This document shows positions 48,329-58,073 of a stretch of 64,000 nt of DNA, in pieces. Origin of the DNA: a bacterium (GTDB lineage Bacteria; Zhuqueibacterota; QNDG01; DSAB01). How positions within the stretch are numbered: the first letter of the stretch is position 1; each line of letters opens with the position of its first letter. The notes under the pieces were generated by a model. The model did no database searches and was not told the DNA's origin. It saw only the letters and a program-made list of their open reading frames with translations. A program made the position numbers and the translations under genes. The stretch is taken from positions 18,586 to 82,585 of the forward strand of contig JAFGDT010000058.1 of assembly GCA_016931965.1 (NCBI GenBank), in the 5' to 3' direction.

Positions 48329-48697
48329 TTATTCAAGTCGATCCAATTCTGAAAATATGTCTGTTTGGCTTTCCTCTGTTCTGGAAACGAATTTTCCGCT
48401 CTTTTTCATGCCCTCCATAACTGTGTTTTTCAATTGTGGGGAAGGTTTGAAATCGGGTACAATTCGATGAGGGATGATCATCATTTTCCCTGTTCGAGGA
48501 TTGGGCACATGTTTTTCTTTTCTTTCCCGGAGACAAAAAGTGCCAAATCCCCGGATTTCGACTCTTTTCCCGTTTTGTAAGGCATAACTCACTGTCGCTA
48601 AAAATCCATCTATTACTGCAGCGGTTTCCAATTTTGTTAGTCCGGTGCCCTTTGAAATAATATCGACTATATCCGCTTTGGTCATATCGGCCTCCAC
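48329..48697 (-). CDS. HU/IHF-family DNA-binding protein
   Basis: 'MTKADIVDIISKGTGLTKLETAAVIDGFLATVSYALQNGKRVEIRGFGTFCLRERKEKHVPNPRTGKMM'. Confidence 0.95.
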   Translation of the reverse strand: MEADMTKADIVDIISKGTGLTKLETAAVIDGFLATVSYALQNGKRVEIRGFGTFCLRERKEKHVPNPRTGKMMIIPHRIVPDFKPSPQLKNTVMEGMKKSGKFVSRTEESQTDIFSELDRLE

Positions 48698-48716
48698 AAT
48701 CGCAGGGGTAATTTCC

Positions 48717-49598
48717 TTAATAGAGACTGTATTTGAGGGACATCTGATTGACTCCCTGAAGGATTCCCTCTATTTTCTGAAAAAAGAGATCAAAAAGAGC
48801 AAATCGGCTGCGACGCAATTTCACGATTTTCGGTTTGCCCTTGATGCCTCCCAATTGTGCTGTTAAACGAACCGCTTCTTCGTAGTCTCCTAAAAGATCG
48901 ATCAGTCCCTGCTCATAGGCTTGTCTTCCTGTAAAAATGCGTCCATCCGCCAGCTCAAGTACTTTTTCTCTGGGGAGTTTTCTTTCACGCACGACGACGT
49001 CAACAAACTGCTGATAGGCATCGTCCACCCAGTTTTGCAGATGGTTTTTATCGGCTGGAGTCGGGTCACGGAAAGGAGAACCGGTATCTTTAAAACGGCC
49101 GCTCTTAATTACTTCATATTGGATACCCATTTTTTCCATTAAATCTGTCAAGTTAACAAATTCGGCAATGACACCGATACTGCCTGTGGTCGTTCCCGGG
49201 TTGGCCATAATCGTGTCAGCTCCACATGCAACATAGTATCCGCCGGATGCGGCGACACTTTCCATTGAGACAACAACAGGTTTTCCTCCGTCTCTAATTC
49301 TCCTGACGGTTTCATATATTTCCTGGGATGCTGCAACCAGTCCGCCTCCGCTGTTTATATGAAAGAGTATCGCTTTTACCGATTCGTTTTCACCGTACTC
49401 CTGAAATTGTTCCACAATGCTACCCGATTCCGTGATGGTTCCAAACAGCTCGACAACGGCAATTTTATCCCCTCTGGAAGAAATACTGACTCCATCATAG
49501 GGTTTGCTTCCACTTTTTATCGAAGCCAGTATCGCAATCAAAACGATAGTCACTGTAGCAATCCCAAGTCCGATAAGCCACTCTTTTTGTTTTGTCAC
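48717..49598 (-). CDS. sppA: Signal peptide peptidase SppA (S49)
   Basis: 'HINSGGGLVAASQEIYETV', 'SMESVAASGGYYVACGADTIMANPGTTTGSIGVI'. Confidence 0.93.
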   Translation of the reverse strand: MTKQKEWLIGLGIATVTIVLIAILASIKSGSKPYDGVSISSRGDKIAVVELFGTITESGSIVEQFQEYGENESVKAILFHINSGGGLVAASQEIYETVRRIRDGGKPVVVSMESVAASGGYYVACGADTIMANPGTTTGSIGVIAEFVNLTDLMEKMGIQYEVIKSGRFKDTGSPFRDPTPADKNHLQNWVDDAYQQFVDVVVRERKLPREKVLELADGRIFTGRQAYEQGLIDLLGDYEEAVRLTAQLGGIKGKPKIVKLRRSRFALFDLFFQKIEGILQGVNQMSLKYSLY

Positions 49599-49936
49599 TT
49601 CAATCCTCTCAGTTATTGTTGGCTGTGATTAAATATAAGCATAAGTCTATTATAAACAAATTTTATTTAAAAGTCAACCTTAAAACCTCCACTTGGATTG
49701 GCATCCATGAACTGAAAAATCCACCTTGGTCTTTTCATGGGGACCCAAGCGAATGCATCCAACTCCAAAGAGTCTGGTATTGGATCTCAATTGATATTCG
49801 AATGCCCTTTATCGATGTTACATTGGCAAATTATATGATTATTGATATGGTCATCCGAGCGGGAGCGGGTTGGTTGTTCGGGAGGTAGACAAAGGTGGAT
49901 TGATTTTTGATTATGGCTGAGAAATGGGTTGTTTTT

Positions 49937-51316
49937 TCAGTATGTTACTGTTTTTTCAGCGTGATCCAGGAGTGTTTCTTGTTTCATGTTTTTAGGGGTC
50001 TTCGCTGTTGGTATGATGATTCTGATGATCGACTTGTCTTTTTCTTGATGACTGATGTTCATGGTCATTCCCAGTGATTCCACGAATGTTTGACAATATG
50101 AAAATTCTTCTTCAAGCTGATCTGAGGGAAACCGAATGTTTGATTGTACGGCTGGATTGAGGACTTTGCTCATATGCTCTTCAAAAGGAATTGGATGGTT
50201 TGTCCGTATGTCCACACCCACGTTATTGTCCAGTGGTCGGGTCAAAATGTGCATTTCTTTTTGAGCGGATTTATTCATGGCGTTCAAAATACTTTGGAAA
50301 ATGATCTCAAAAATCAAAGATAAATCTTTTCCTTTACAGAATACCATGGGTATTTTTGGATCCAGCGTTGTTCTTGCGATAAATGCATCAGAATCGGTAA
50401 GAAATTCCAGACAATGCAGTTCTTGCATAATCGTATCATTTAGATTCCACTGTGCCGGTGAAGTGCTCAGATCTCTCGCATTTTTCAATGATATCATTTC
50501 CAAACTTTTTTGGGTTTGTTCCCACTCTGTTAATAAATGGGAAAAGTGGTTTAATAATGCTGGGTTGCTGTTTTTCAGGTCGTGTATTTTATGAACTGTA
50601 TTGGATAAAAGACTCAGTACGTGTCTGTTATAACTGCAATGAATCTGTGTGATCTCCGTTAATTTGTTTCTTTGATAATATTCGATATGCTTTGTCATGT
50701 TTTTTATGTTTGATGCTCTCTTTCTTTGAATGTCGCGAGCGATATAAAGAATGAGCCTGTAACTGGAAAACTGAATCCACTTTGCACTGATATCTACAAA
50801 GGCATGACCGCCGTTTTTGTTTTTCCAACATTCTTCATATCTGCAAACACCGTTGTCCAACCAGGCTTTGTGTAATTTGTTTTCTCCGTCTTTTTCCCAT
50901 GCAAGTTGTGAAAGAGACATGTTTTTCAGTTCTTCTTTGCTATATCCTGAAAGTAAACAAGTGGCTTGGTTGAAAAGGAGAAATTTACCCTCCTCAGAAG
51001 TGAGAAAAATGGCATCATTCGCATGTTCCACCAATAAGCGGTATTTCTTTGTAGATGCATTTAATGCATCCTGGATCTTGTCCAAGTTCTTTTCGAGATG
51101 CATTTTTTCATTCTTTAACCTTTCCAGTCGCATCCGTTCTTTTCCGCTTAAAAATCCGATGATCGGTCCCAGCAAAAAAAATAAAATCCAGACGAGTTCC
51201 ACTCCTCCGATACGCAGAAAGATCAATCTTAAATTATATCCGACAATGATTCCCGTAATGGAACCAAGAATAACGTTCTGGGTTACAGCATTGAGTTTTT
51301 CAGTTTGCAGTTTCAT
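49937..51316 (-). CDS. PAS-domain membrane sensor with degenerate histidine-kinase-like C-terminus
   Basis: Two TMs, PAS 'LLVEHANDAIFLTSEEGKFLLFNQATCLLSGYSKEELKNM', N-box-like 'FQSILNAMNKS' but no H-box or G-boxes. Confidence 0.75.
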   Translation of the reverse strand: MKLQTEKLNAVTQNVILGSITGIIVGYNLRLIFLRIGGVELVWILFFLLGPIIGFLSGKERMRLERLKNEKMHLEKNLDKIQDALNASTKKYRLLVEHANDAIFLTSEEGKFLLFNQATCLLSGYSKEELKNMSLSQLAWEKDGENKLHKAWLDNGVCRYEECWKNKNGGHAFVDISAKWIQFSSYRLILYIARDIQRKRASNIKNMTKHIEYYQRNKLTEITQIHCSYNRHVLSLLSNTVHKIHDLKNSNPALLNHFSHLLTEWEQTQKSLEMISLKNARDLSTSPAQWNLNDTIMQELHCLEFLTDSDAFIARTTLDPKIPMVFCKGKDLSLIFEIIFQSILNAMNKSAQKEMHILTRPLDNNVGVDIRTNHPIPFEEHMSKVLNPAVQSNIRFPSDQLEEEFSYCQTFVESLGMTMNISHQEKDKSIIRIIIPTAKTPKNMKQETLLDHAEKTVTY

Positions 51317-51562
51317 CTATCCGCCTGTAACAAAATTTTTTGAAGAATCCTTCCATTATATGTCTGATCGTTTTTTCCTCTTGACAAAAAGATTTTTTAC
51401 CCTTCATTCCTGAAACACCTTATATTGAAAGAGTTTACAGGAGAAGATTGTACAACAATCATGCCATATTTTTTTGCCTTATTGCGATATGATTTCATTT
51501 TCTCCTTGACATTTTGATTTTTTGGTCTTAGAATTAACAATCTTTCAAAATGGAGTTACATT

Positions 51563-54430
51563 TTGATATCCACGTTGTATACGCAGAGAGGGAAAGACGA
51601 TCCTGAGGCTCATATTTTATTGAGACGTCTGCGATCGGAAGGATTTTTACACCTTCGGAATCTTTTCATTGAAAAGGTTTTCAGATTGGAAGGCATTAAC
51701 CAGCAGCAAGCGTTGAAATTGACTCCGCTTTTCTGCCATCCCATCACGGAAAACATTTCCCCCCAATCGGCTCTGCGAAGAGAAAATGGACCTATTCTCG
51801 AAGTCGGATATCAGCGGGCTGTGACTGATCCAGAACTTTTCTCCATATTGAGAAGTGCCCAATCGCTCGGTGTGGAGGGTCTGATTTGGGTTCGAATTGC
51901 TCACCGGTATCAGTTCCAGGGAGTCGACAGGGAGACCGCTGAACAAATCGTGAGCCGTTATTTCTACAATCCGCAGGTTCAAATTGTTATTGCATCCGGA
52001 GAAACATGGGATACCCTGAGACCGCAGGGCGAATCTGGACCGGTTGAAGAAATCATTCTCGAAAGATTAAGCCAGAATGAGCTGCTTCAAATCAGTCAAG
52101 AAAGACGGTTGTTTCTGGATGCTAATCAGATGACGGCGCTTCAACACATTTCCCACCGAATGGGTCGTTCATTGACCGATGCGGAGCTGGAAATGTTTGC
52201 TCAAACCTGGTCAGATCATTGTTTTCATACAACGTGGAAAAGCCTCGGTCTGCTTCAACAATTGTGGGACACCACCAATCAGATTCATCATCCTCTTGTC
52301 ATTTCAGTTTTTGAGGACAATGCAGGTGCCATGACATTTTATGATGAATGGGCGATCACAATCAAGGGCGAAACACATAACTCGCCTTCTGCGATCAGTC
52401 CGTATGGCGGCATCATGACCAAACATGGCGGTGTTATTCGGGATACTCTGGGTTGCGGTCGGGGTGCCTGGCCCATTGGCGGCAGTACGATTATGGGATT
52501 GGGCAATCCTCAGATGAAGTGGACAGATGTGCCCCGGGGTGCTCTGCATCCAAAAACCATTCTTGCGGAGTCGATTCGGGGGACAGCCGATTATAACAAT
52601 CCGATGGGTATTCCGATGATGTTTCCGGTCTACCGATTTCACCACGGGTACACAGGCAAGTGTTTTGCGCTCGGGCATTCTCTGGGCATTGTACCAGAAG
52701 ACCGAGCGCAAAAAGGATCTCCTCAACCGGGTGATTTTGCCGTTTTGATCGGCGGGCTGACCGGCAGAGACGGTCTTCATGGAGCGACAGTGAGTTCCAG
52801 TTCGATGACCAGCAGAACTTCGACCATGGATGCGGCGCATGTTCAGATTGGCCATCCCATTGAAGAACGGAAATTTATGGAAGCCATCCCCGTGTTGAGA
52901 GACCGGGATTGTTTGAGAGCGATCACCGATTTGGGCGCAGCAGGGCTTTCCTCCGCAGCGGGTGAAATGGGTGCCAAAACAGGTGTATGGATCAATCTGG
53001 CCTGGGTTCCACTCAAAACGGAGGGATTGCATCCATGGGAAATCTGGATATCTGAAAGTCAGGAGCGTATGCTGCTCTGTATTCCGAAAGACAAAATAGA
53101 AGAGGCTTTTGAAATATTGGAACATTATGAAGTCCGTGGTGCAATTGTCGGTCAATTTACCAACAGGAAGCGATGTCAGGTTGTTTTTGACAATTTGATA
53201 TCAAACGATCCGAGTCGCTTGACAGATGATCCTGGTTTTTCGGGCGAAAAAGTGGTTGATCTCGATTTCAATGATCTCAGAAAAGGCTGCCCTTATCCTA
53301 AAATTGGGATACAAAAACCTAACAAAAAAGACAAATCATTTCATCCCCCTCCACTGGTAACAAAGGATCAATGGATATCGGCTATTCAATCGGTACTTGG
53401 CCATCTCAACATATGTGATCAATCCCCTGCGGGCAATCAATTTGACAATACGGTTCAGGGGATGGTTGTCCTCGGTCCATACGGGGGAAAAGACAAACGG
53501 ATGCCAAATGATATATGGGCCTGTACACCGATCAGAGGTCAATCCTATGGCGTGGTTGCCTCTGTTGCGTTTAATCCTTTTTATGGAGAAGTTGATCCCG
53601 CCGTTATGGCCAAATTGATGATTGTGGAATCCGTCTCGAATTTGATCGCTGCGTCTGTTGATCAAAACGACATGGTGCTGTGTGACAACTTTTATACACC
53701 GCGGGTTACACCGGAAATTGCCTGGATGCTAAGGGAGATGGTCTCGGCATGTTGCCGCGTTTCAAAAGCGTTGGGGATTCCTTTTATCAGTGGGAAAGAC
53801 AGTTCCAGTGGAACATTCATTGGAGAAGATGGGAGGCGGCTTGACATTCCGCCGACTCTGGCCGTTATGGCAATGGGTCGTATTCCCGATGTGAGCAATC
53901 TGATACCCAAACCATGGCAAAAGCCCGGGAATAAACTCTACCTTGTGGGACCCTTAACCCCACATCTTGGCGGATCGATTTATCTGGATACGCTGGGTGA
54001 AAGAGGAGATCGGCTTCCTGATCCCAGTTTAGATGATTTTAAAACAATGTGGGATCGTCTCAAACCATTGCAAAAGGATCATGTCATTCGGTCCTGTTCC
54101 GTTCTGTCTGAAGGCGGGCTCATCAGGCGGCTTTTTGAAATGGCGCTGGGAAGCGGTTTGGGATGCCGAATCGATCTGTCTGCTTTAGTCAACCCATTGG
54201 GTGTCCAGCAGCCGGAAATCGTCTTGTTTGCCGAGATGATCGGTGCCCAGATCATCGAAGTCGAAGAAGAGGCGTGTCCCTCTGTTGAAAATGCGCTCAA
54301 CGGAATTTGTATAGGCCAGGTAACGGAAGGAACATCCCTTGAAATAAAAATCCCTCAGCAGGTTCTTTGTCTGGAGATGAAAGAACTGATCGCTATCTGG
54401 GAAGCACCGTTCCGTAAGGTTTTGCTATGA
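51563..54430 (+). CDS. purL: Phosphoribosylformylglycinamidine synthase, PurL (with PurS-like N-terminus)
   Basis: 'ALQHISHRMGRSLTDAELEMFAQTWSDHCFHTTWKS', 'GETHNSPSAISPYGG', 'SGKDSSSGTF'; followed by purQ. Confidence 0.93.
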   Translation: MISTLYTQRGKDDPEAHILLRRLRSEGFLHLRNLFIEKVFRLEGINQQQALKLTPLFCHPITENISPQSALRRENGPILEVGYQRAVTDPELFSILRSAQSLGVEGLIWVRIAHRYQFQGVDRETAEQIVSRYFYNPQVQIVIASGETWDTLRPQGESGPVEEIILERLSQNELLQISQERRLFLDANQMTALQHISHRMGRSLTDAELEMFAQTWSDHCFHTTWKSLGLLQQLWDTTNQIHHPLVISVFEDNAGAMTFYDEWAITIKGETHNSPSAISPYGGIMTKHGGVIRDTLGCGRGAWPIGGSTIMGLGNPQMKWTDVPRGALHPKTILAESIRGTADYNNPMGIPMMFPVYRFHHGYTGKCFALGHSLGIVPEDRAQKGSPQPGDFAVLIGGLTGRDGLHGATVSSSSMTSRTSTMDAAHVQIGHPIEERKFMEAIPVLRDRDCLRAITDLGAAGLSSAAGEMGAKTGVWINLAWVPLKTEGLHPWEIWISESQERMLLCIPKDKIEEAFEILEHYEVRGAIVGQFTNRKRCQVVFDNLISNDPSRLTDDPGFSGEKVVDLDFNDLRKGCPYPKIGIQKPNKKDKSFHPPPLVTKDQWISAIQSVLGHLNICDQSPAGNQFDNTVQGMVVLGPYGGKDKRMPNDIWACTPIRGQSYGVVASVAFNPFYGEVDPAVMAKLMIVESVSNLIAASVDQNDMVLCDNFYTPRVTPEIAWMLREMVSACCRVSKALGIPFISGKDSSSGTFIGEDGRRLDIPPTLAVMAMGRIPDVSNLIPKPWQKPGNKLYLVGPLTPHLGGSIYLDTLGERGDRLPDPSLDDFKTMWDRLKPLQKDHVIRSCSVLSEGGLIRRLFEMALGSGLGCRIDLSALVNPLGVQQPEIVLFAEMIGAQIIEVEEEACPSVENALNGICIGQVTEGTSLEIKIPQQVLCLEMKELIAIWEAPFRKVLL

Positions 54431-55161
54431 TGCGCCCCAGAGTCAAAGTCCTTTATGCCCCAGGAGTCAACTGTCATCATGAGACAGTCGATGCTTTTCG
54501 GTTGGCCGGTGCGGAACCCTCCATCTGTAATCTCACGTCCGATGTTCTTTCCGGCAGAGAAAAATTGACTGATTGTGACCTGTTGGCCGTACCGGGCGGC
54601 TTTGCCTTCGGGGATCACGTGGCGGCGGGCCGCATCTTTGCGATCGATCTCATTTACCGGCTGAAAGATCAGCTTCTGAAAATCCTTGAAAAAGAGATCC
54701 CTCTCATTGGTATCTGCAATGGATTTCAGGTTCTCATCAATACAGGATTATTACCCGGGACCAAGCAAGGCATAGGTCAACCGAGTGCCATCCTGGACCG
54801 GAATGCGTCGGCCTTATTCGAGAGCCGGTGGGTAACGCTCCATGTGCAGGATACACACTGTCTCTGGACAAGCGGTCTTTCCGGTCAATCGCTTACTCTT
54901 CCTGTTGCTCATGGGGAAGGGAGACTTCGTCTTTTTGGCCCGTATGATGAAAAACAGACAGTCCTGCGATACGGCTCACCAGATGGAACAGAAGACTATC
55001 CCCAAAATCCCAATGGTTCTCCTGGCGGACGCGCTGGTATATGCGATCCCTCAGGACGGATACTGGGCCTTATGCCGCATCCCGAGCGGGCAATCTATCC
55101 GTGGCTCGGTTCTGAGGATGGATTGAAAATATTCAGGGCGGGTGTGGGTGCGGTGAAATGA
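54427..55161 (+). CDS. purQ: FGAM synthase glutaminase subunit PurQ
   Basis: 'VLYAPGVNCHHETVDAFRLAGAEP', 'IPLIGICNGFQVLINTGLLPG', 'GLMPHPERAIYPW'. Confidence 0.94.
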   Translation: MMRPRVKVLYAPGVNCHHETVDAFRLAGAEPSICNLTSDVLSGREKLTDCDLLAVPGGFAFGDHVAAGRIFAIDLIYRLKDQLLKILEKEIPLIGICNGFQVLINTGLLPGTKQGIGQPSAILDRNASALFESRWVTLHVQDTHCLWTSGLSGQSLTLPVAHGEGRLRLFGPYDEKQTVLRYGSPDGTEDYPQNPNGSPGGRAGICDPSGRILGLMPHPERAIYPWLGSEDGLKIFRAGVGAVK

Positions 55162-55174
55162 TTTTACGGTTAAA

Positions 55175-55210
55175 GCACACCCGGTGTCCTACAGACAACC
55201 GGGGTGTAAG
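55175..55210. repeat. REP-like hairpin repeat, copy A (upstream of RAYT)
   Basis: gcacacccggtgtcctacagacaaccggggtgtaag; near-identical to copy C. Confidence 0.7.
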
Positions 55211-55241
55211 AGTGTAGAATCAGTTAAAGTGGTAAAATAAA

Positions 55242-55814
55242 ATGCCGAGAAGAAGTATCCCCTTATTAAATAATCATTATTATCATATCTTTAATAGAGT
55301 GATTCAAGGACGGAAGTTATTCCATTCGAATGATGACTATATCCATTATCTTACTCTGTTTAAAGAAATCGATTTTTCATTATGCTGTCGTTTAATAGCT
55401 TATTGTCTTATGCCGAATCACTACCACTATCTGGTTCATATCGTTGATCCAAAATTATTCTCAAAGAAGATGATGTTTTTCTTTAATAAGTACTTGAAAT
55501 CTTTGAATACATCAAGGCATGAAAGTGGAAGATATTTTGTCAATCGATTTAAAGCGAAGGTTATTGAAAAAGAACAATATTTGCTAAAGCTTTGTTGCTA
55601 TATTCATTTGAATCCATTAAAAGCGGGACTTGTTCAATCTCTGGAAGACTGGCCGTTTTCGAATTATCTTGATTTTATTGGCCGACGTAATCTCGAATTG
55701 TGGGATAAACGTTTTTTTGAAAAATTTATTGGTTCTCATTCGAATTATCATGGATTTATTCACTCACTTTGGGATAAATCTGAATTAGAACCTTATATTT
55801 TTGATGATGATTGA
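55242..55814 (+). mobile_element. REP-associated tyrosine transposase (RAYT, Y1_Tnp/HUH) CDS
   Basis: 'IPLLNNHYYHIFNRVIQGRKLFHSNDDYIHYLTLF', HUH in 'LMPNHYHYLVH', 'YIHLNPLKAGLVQSLEDWPFSNYLDFIG'. Confidence 0.9.
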
Positions 55815-55829
55815 TTTTCTTTTATGAAC

Positions 55830-55859
55830 CCTGGGTGTTGAGCGAAGCGAAACACCAGG
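55830..55859. repeat. Hairpin downstream of RAYT (cctgggtgtt-gagcgaagcga-aacaccagg), with trailing tgttttt
   Basis: Inverted arms with one bulged G; may be a REP or terminator. Confidence 0.55.
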
Positions 55860-55881
55860 TGTTTTTAAGTTTGATTTTTGA

Positions 55882-55907
55882 GTGTACGCACCCGGTGTTC
55901 GTACATA
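55882..55907. repeat. Partial REP-like copy B (gtgtacgcacccggtgttcgtacata)
   Basis: Shares the cacccggtgt core with copies A and C. Confidence 0.5.
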
Positions 55908-55915
55908 CGCGATCC

Positions 55916-55953
55916 GTACACACCCGGTGTCCTTCGGACAACCGGGGATGTAA
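55916..55953. repeat. REP-like hairpin repeat, copy C
   Basis: gtacacacccggtgtccttcggacaaccggggatgtaa; stem ccggtgtcc-ttc-ggacaaccgg with one bulge. Confidence 0.7.
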
Positions 55954-55967
55954 TAAGTAAAGAATAA

Positions 55968-55997
55968 AAAAGCCTTATCGTCGTAGATAAGGCTTTT
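55968..55997. terminator. Bidirectional rho-independent terminator
   Basis: Perfect 12-bp stem aaaagccttatc-N6-gataaggctttt between convergent RAYT (+) and etfA (-). Confidence 0.85.
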
Positions 55998-56022
55998 CAT
56001 TTTTCTGGATATGATGTTGTCG

Positions 56023-57225
56023 TTATTTTTTCAAAATTTCTTTAAAATGTTCTGTCAAGCTCGGGATGATCTGAAACAGATCGCCGACGAGGCCGTAGTC
56101 GGCCACCTGGAAAATGGGCGCATCGGGATTTTTATTGATGGCGATGATGACGTCTGCGGAGGACATGCCGACAAGATGCTGGATGGCTCCTGAGATGCCG
56201 CAGGCGATATAGATTTTCGGTTTCACGGTTTTTCCCGTTTGTCCAACCTGATGAGAATATTCAATCCAGCCGGCATCAACAGCGGCTCTCGAAGCACCTA
56301 CCGCACCGCCCAGGACCTTGGCCATTTCAGTTATGATTTTGAAATTTTCAGGACCGACCATCCCACGTCCTCCAGAGACGATAATGTCGGCTTCCGTGAG
56401 TTTAACGGTTTCTTCCACATCTTTGATCACTTCCAGAATGGAGGTACGAGAGGCAATATCCGGATCCTTTACTTCGATCTTGATGATTTCGCCTTCTGTT
56501 CTTTCTGGATTTACAGATGCCTCTGTCATCACTTTATGTCGGACGGTGGCCATCTGCGGGCGGAAATTCTCGCACCGGATTGTGGCCATGATGTTGCCCC
56601 CGAATGCCGGACGTGTCTGGAGGAGGTGACCGCTTTCGGGATCGATCTCCAGTCCCGTGCAATCAGCCGTTAAACCCGTTTTCAATTCAACAGCCACCCG
56701 CGGGATCATTGCGCGTCCCAGAGCCGTCGCACCGGCAAGGACAATTTCGGGTTTGTACTGTTTTACGATCTTTGTGATGACTCTTGCATAGGCTTCATCC
56801 ACATACTGGCCCAATTTTGGATGGTCAACCAAATAGACTTTATCCGCACCCCGCTGAAAAAGCGCCTTTGTTTTTTCTGAGACGCCGCTTCCTATCAAGA
56901 CTGCGCAGAGTTCTGTATTGCGCGTTTTGGCCAACCGCTGCCCCACACCGAGCAGTTCATACACAACAGGTTGTATTACACCGTCTCTTTGTTCCGCAAA
57001 CACCCATACACCCTGATAATCGTCAAATCCTTCGATGCGCTTGCGTTCCACCTGAATCACAATCGCATCCACCGGACAGGCATCGACACAGGAGCCGCAC
57101 AAGGTGCATTTGGTGATATCGATTACGGCCAATTTTTCCTGCATGGTGATGGCATTATAGGGACATGTTTTAACACATATTTTGCAACCGATACATTTAT
57201 CTTCTAAAACTTGAATAGCTGACAT
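56023..57225 (-). CDS. etfA: Electron transfer flavoprotein alpha subunit with N-terminal 2x[4Fe-4S] ferredoxin domain
   Basis: '[16 protein letters not shown]', '[16 protein letters not shown]' then EtfA with '[35 protein letters not shown]'. Confidence 0.93.
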   Translation of the reverse strand: MSAIQVLEDKCIGCKICVKTCPYNAITMQEKLAVIDITKCTLCGSCVDACPVDAIVIQVERKRIEGFDDYQGVWVFAEQRDGVIQPVVYELLGVGQRLAKTRNTELCAVLIGSGVSEKTKALFQRGADKVYLVDHPKLGQYVDEAYARVITKIVKQYKPEIVLAGATALGRAMIPRVAVELKTGLTADCTGLEIDPESGHLLQTRPAFGGNIMATIRCENFRPQMATVRHKVMTEASVNPERTEGEIIKIEVKDPDIASRTSILEVIKDVEETVKLTEADIIVSGGRGMVGPENFKIITEMAKVLGGAVGASRAAVDAGWIEYSHQVGQTGKTVKPKIYIACGISGAIQHLVGMSSADVIIAINKNPDAPIFQVADYGLVGDLFQIIPSLTEHFKEILKK

Positions 57226-57256
57226 GAATTCCTTCTCCCTTGTTTGAATGGTGAGT

Positions 57257-58045
57257 TTATTGAAGCAGTTTGTCTTCCTGCAATGCTTCTATGAAACCTT
57301 TGACCACCGCTTCCGTTTCTCCTTCAAAAATTTTCCCCTTGGAGCGCGAAGGCGGTGAAAAAACCTTGTCTACCCATGTAGGGGATCCCTGCAGTCCGAG
57401 TTTTTCCGGATCCACTTCGATATTCTTGACACCCCAAACCGGGACAACGGCTTTTTTGGCCATCATCTTACCTCGGAGAGAGGGCATGCGGGGTTGATTG
57501 ATATCTTTGACAACGGTGACCAGGCAGGGCAGAGAAGATTCCACCACTTCGATACCCTCTTCCACCATCCGTTCCGCAACAATTCGGTCTTTGGTGATCT
57601 CACGGATTTTTTTCACAAAGACGATCTGGGGGATGTCCAGATGGACAGCAATGCCCGGACCGACCTGTGCGGTGTCCCCATCGGTGGCCTGTTTTCCACA
57701 GAGAATCAAATCGAATGCACCGATTTTCCGAATGGCCTGCGCCAGCGTGTATGAGGTGGCCAGTGTGTCCGCCCCGGCGAAAGCGGGATCACTCAGGAGA
57801 ATCCCTTCATCGACGTTGACGGCAATGGCGTCTCTTAAGACCTGTTCTGCCTGTGGAGGTCCCATGCTGAGGGCTGTCACTTTTCCCCCAAGCTTTTCTT
57901 TGATCTGCACCCCTTCTTCAATGGCCCACAGATCGAACGGATTGGTCATGCTATCGACCCCTTCACGAATCAGTGTATTTGTTTTGGGATCGATCTTCAC
58001 TTCAGTGGTTTCGGGTACTTGTTTGATACAGACAATGATGTTCAT
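57257..58045 (-). CDS. etfB: Electron transfer flavoprotein beta subunit
   Basis: 'MNIIVCIKQVPETTEVKIDPKTNTLIREGV', 'LILCGKQATDGDTAQVGPGIAVHLDIPQ'. Confidence 0.95.
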   Translation of the reverse strand: MNIIVCIKQVPETTEVKIDPKTNTLIREGVDSMTNPFDLWAIEEGVQIKEKLGGKVTALSMGPPQAEQVLRDAIAVNVDEGILLSDPAFAGADTLATSYTLAQAIRKIGAFDLILCGKQATDGDTAQVGPGIAVHLDIPQIVFVKKIREITKDRIVAERMVEEGIEVVESSLPCLVTVVKDINQPRMPSLRGKMMAKKAVVPVWGVKNIEVDPEKLGLQGSPTWVDKVFSPPSRSKGKIFEGETEAVVKGFIEALQEDKLLQ

Positions 58046-58073
58046 ATACGACTTCTCCTTTTATTTTGAATGG

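Noticed and set aside
49592-49888. 98-aa plus-strand ORF overlapping the sppA start
   Set aside because: No motif or convincing RBS, overlaps the sppA 5' end; better treated as intergenic.
52304-53155. 283-aa antisense ORF
   Set aside because: Lies inside purL on the opposite strand; no recognisable motifs.
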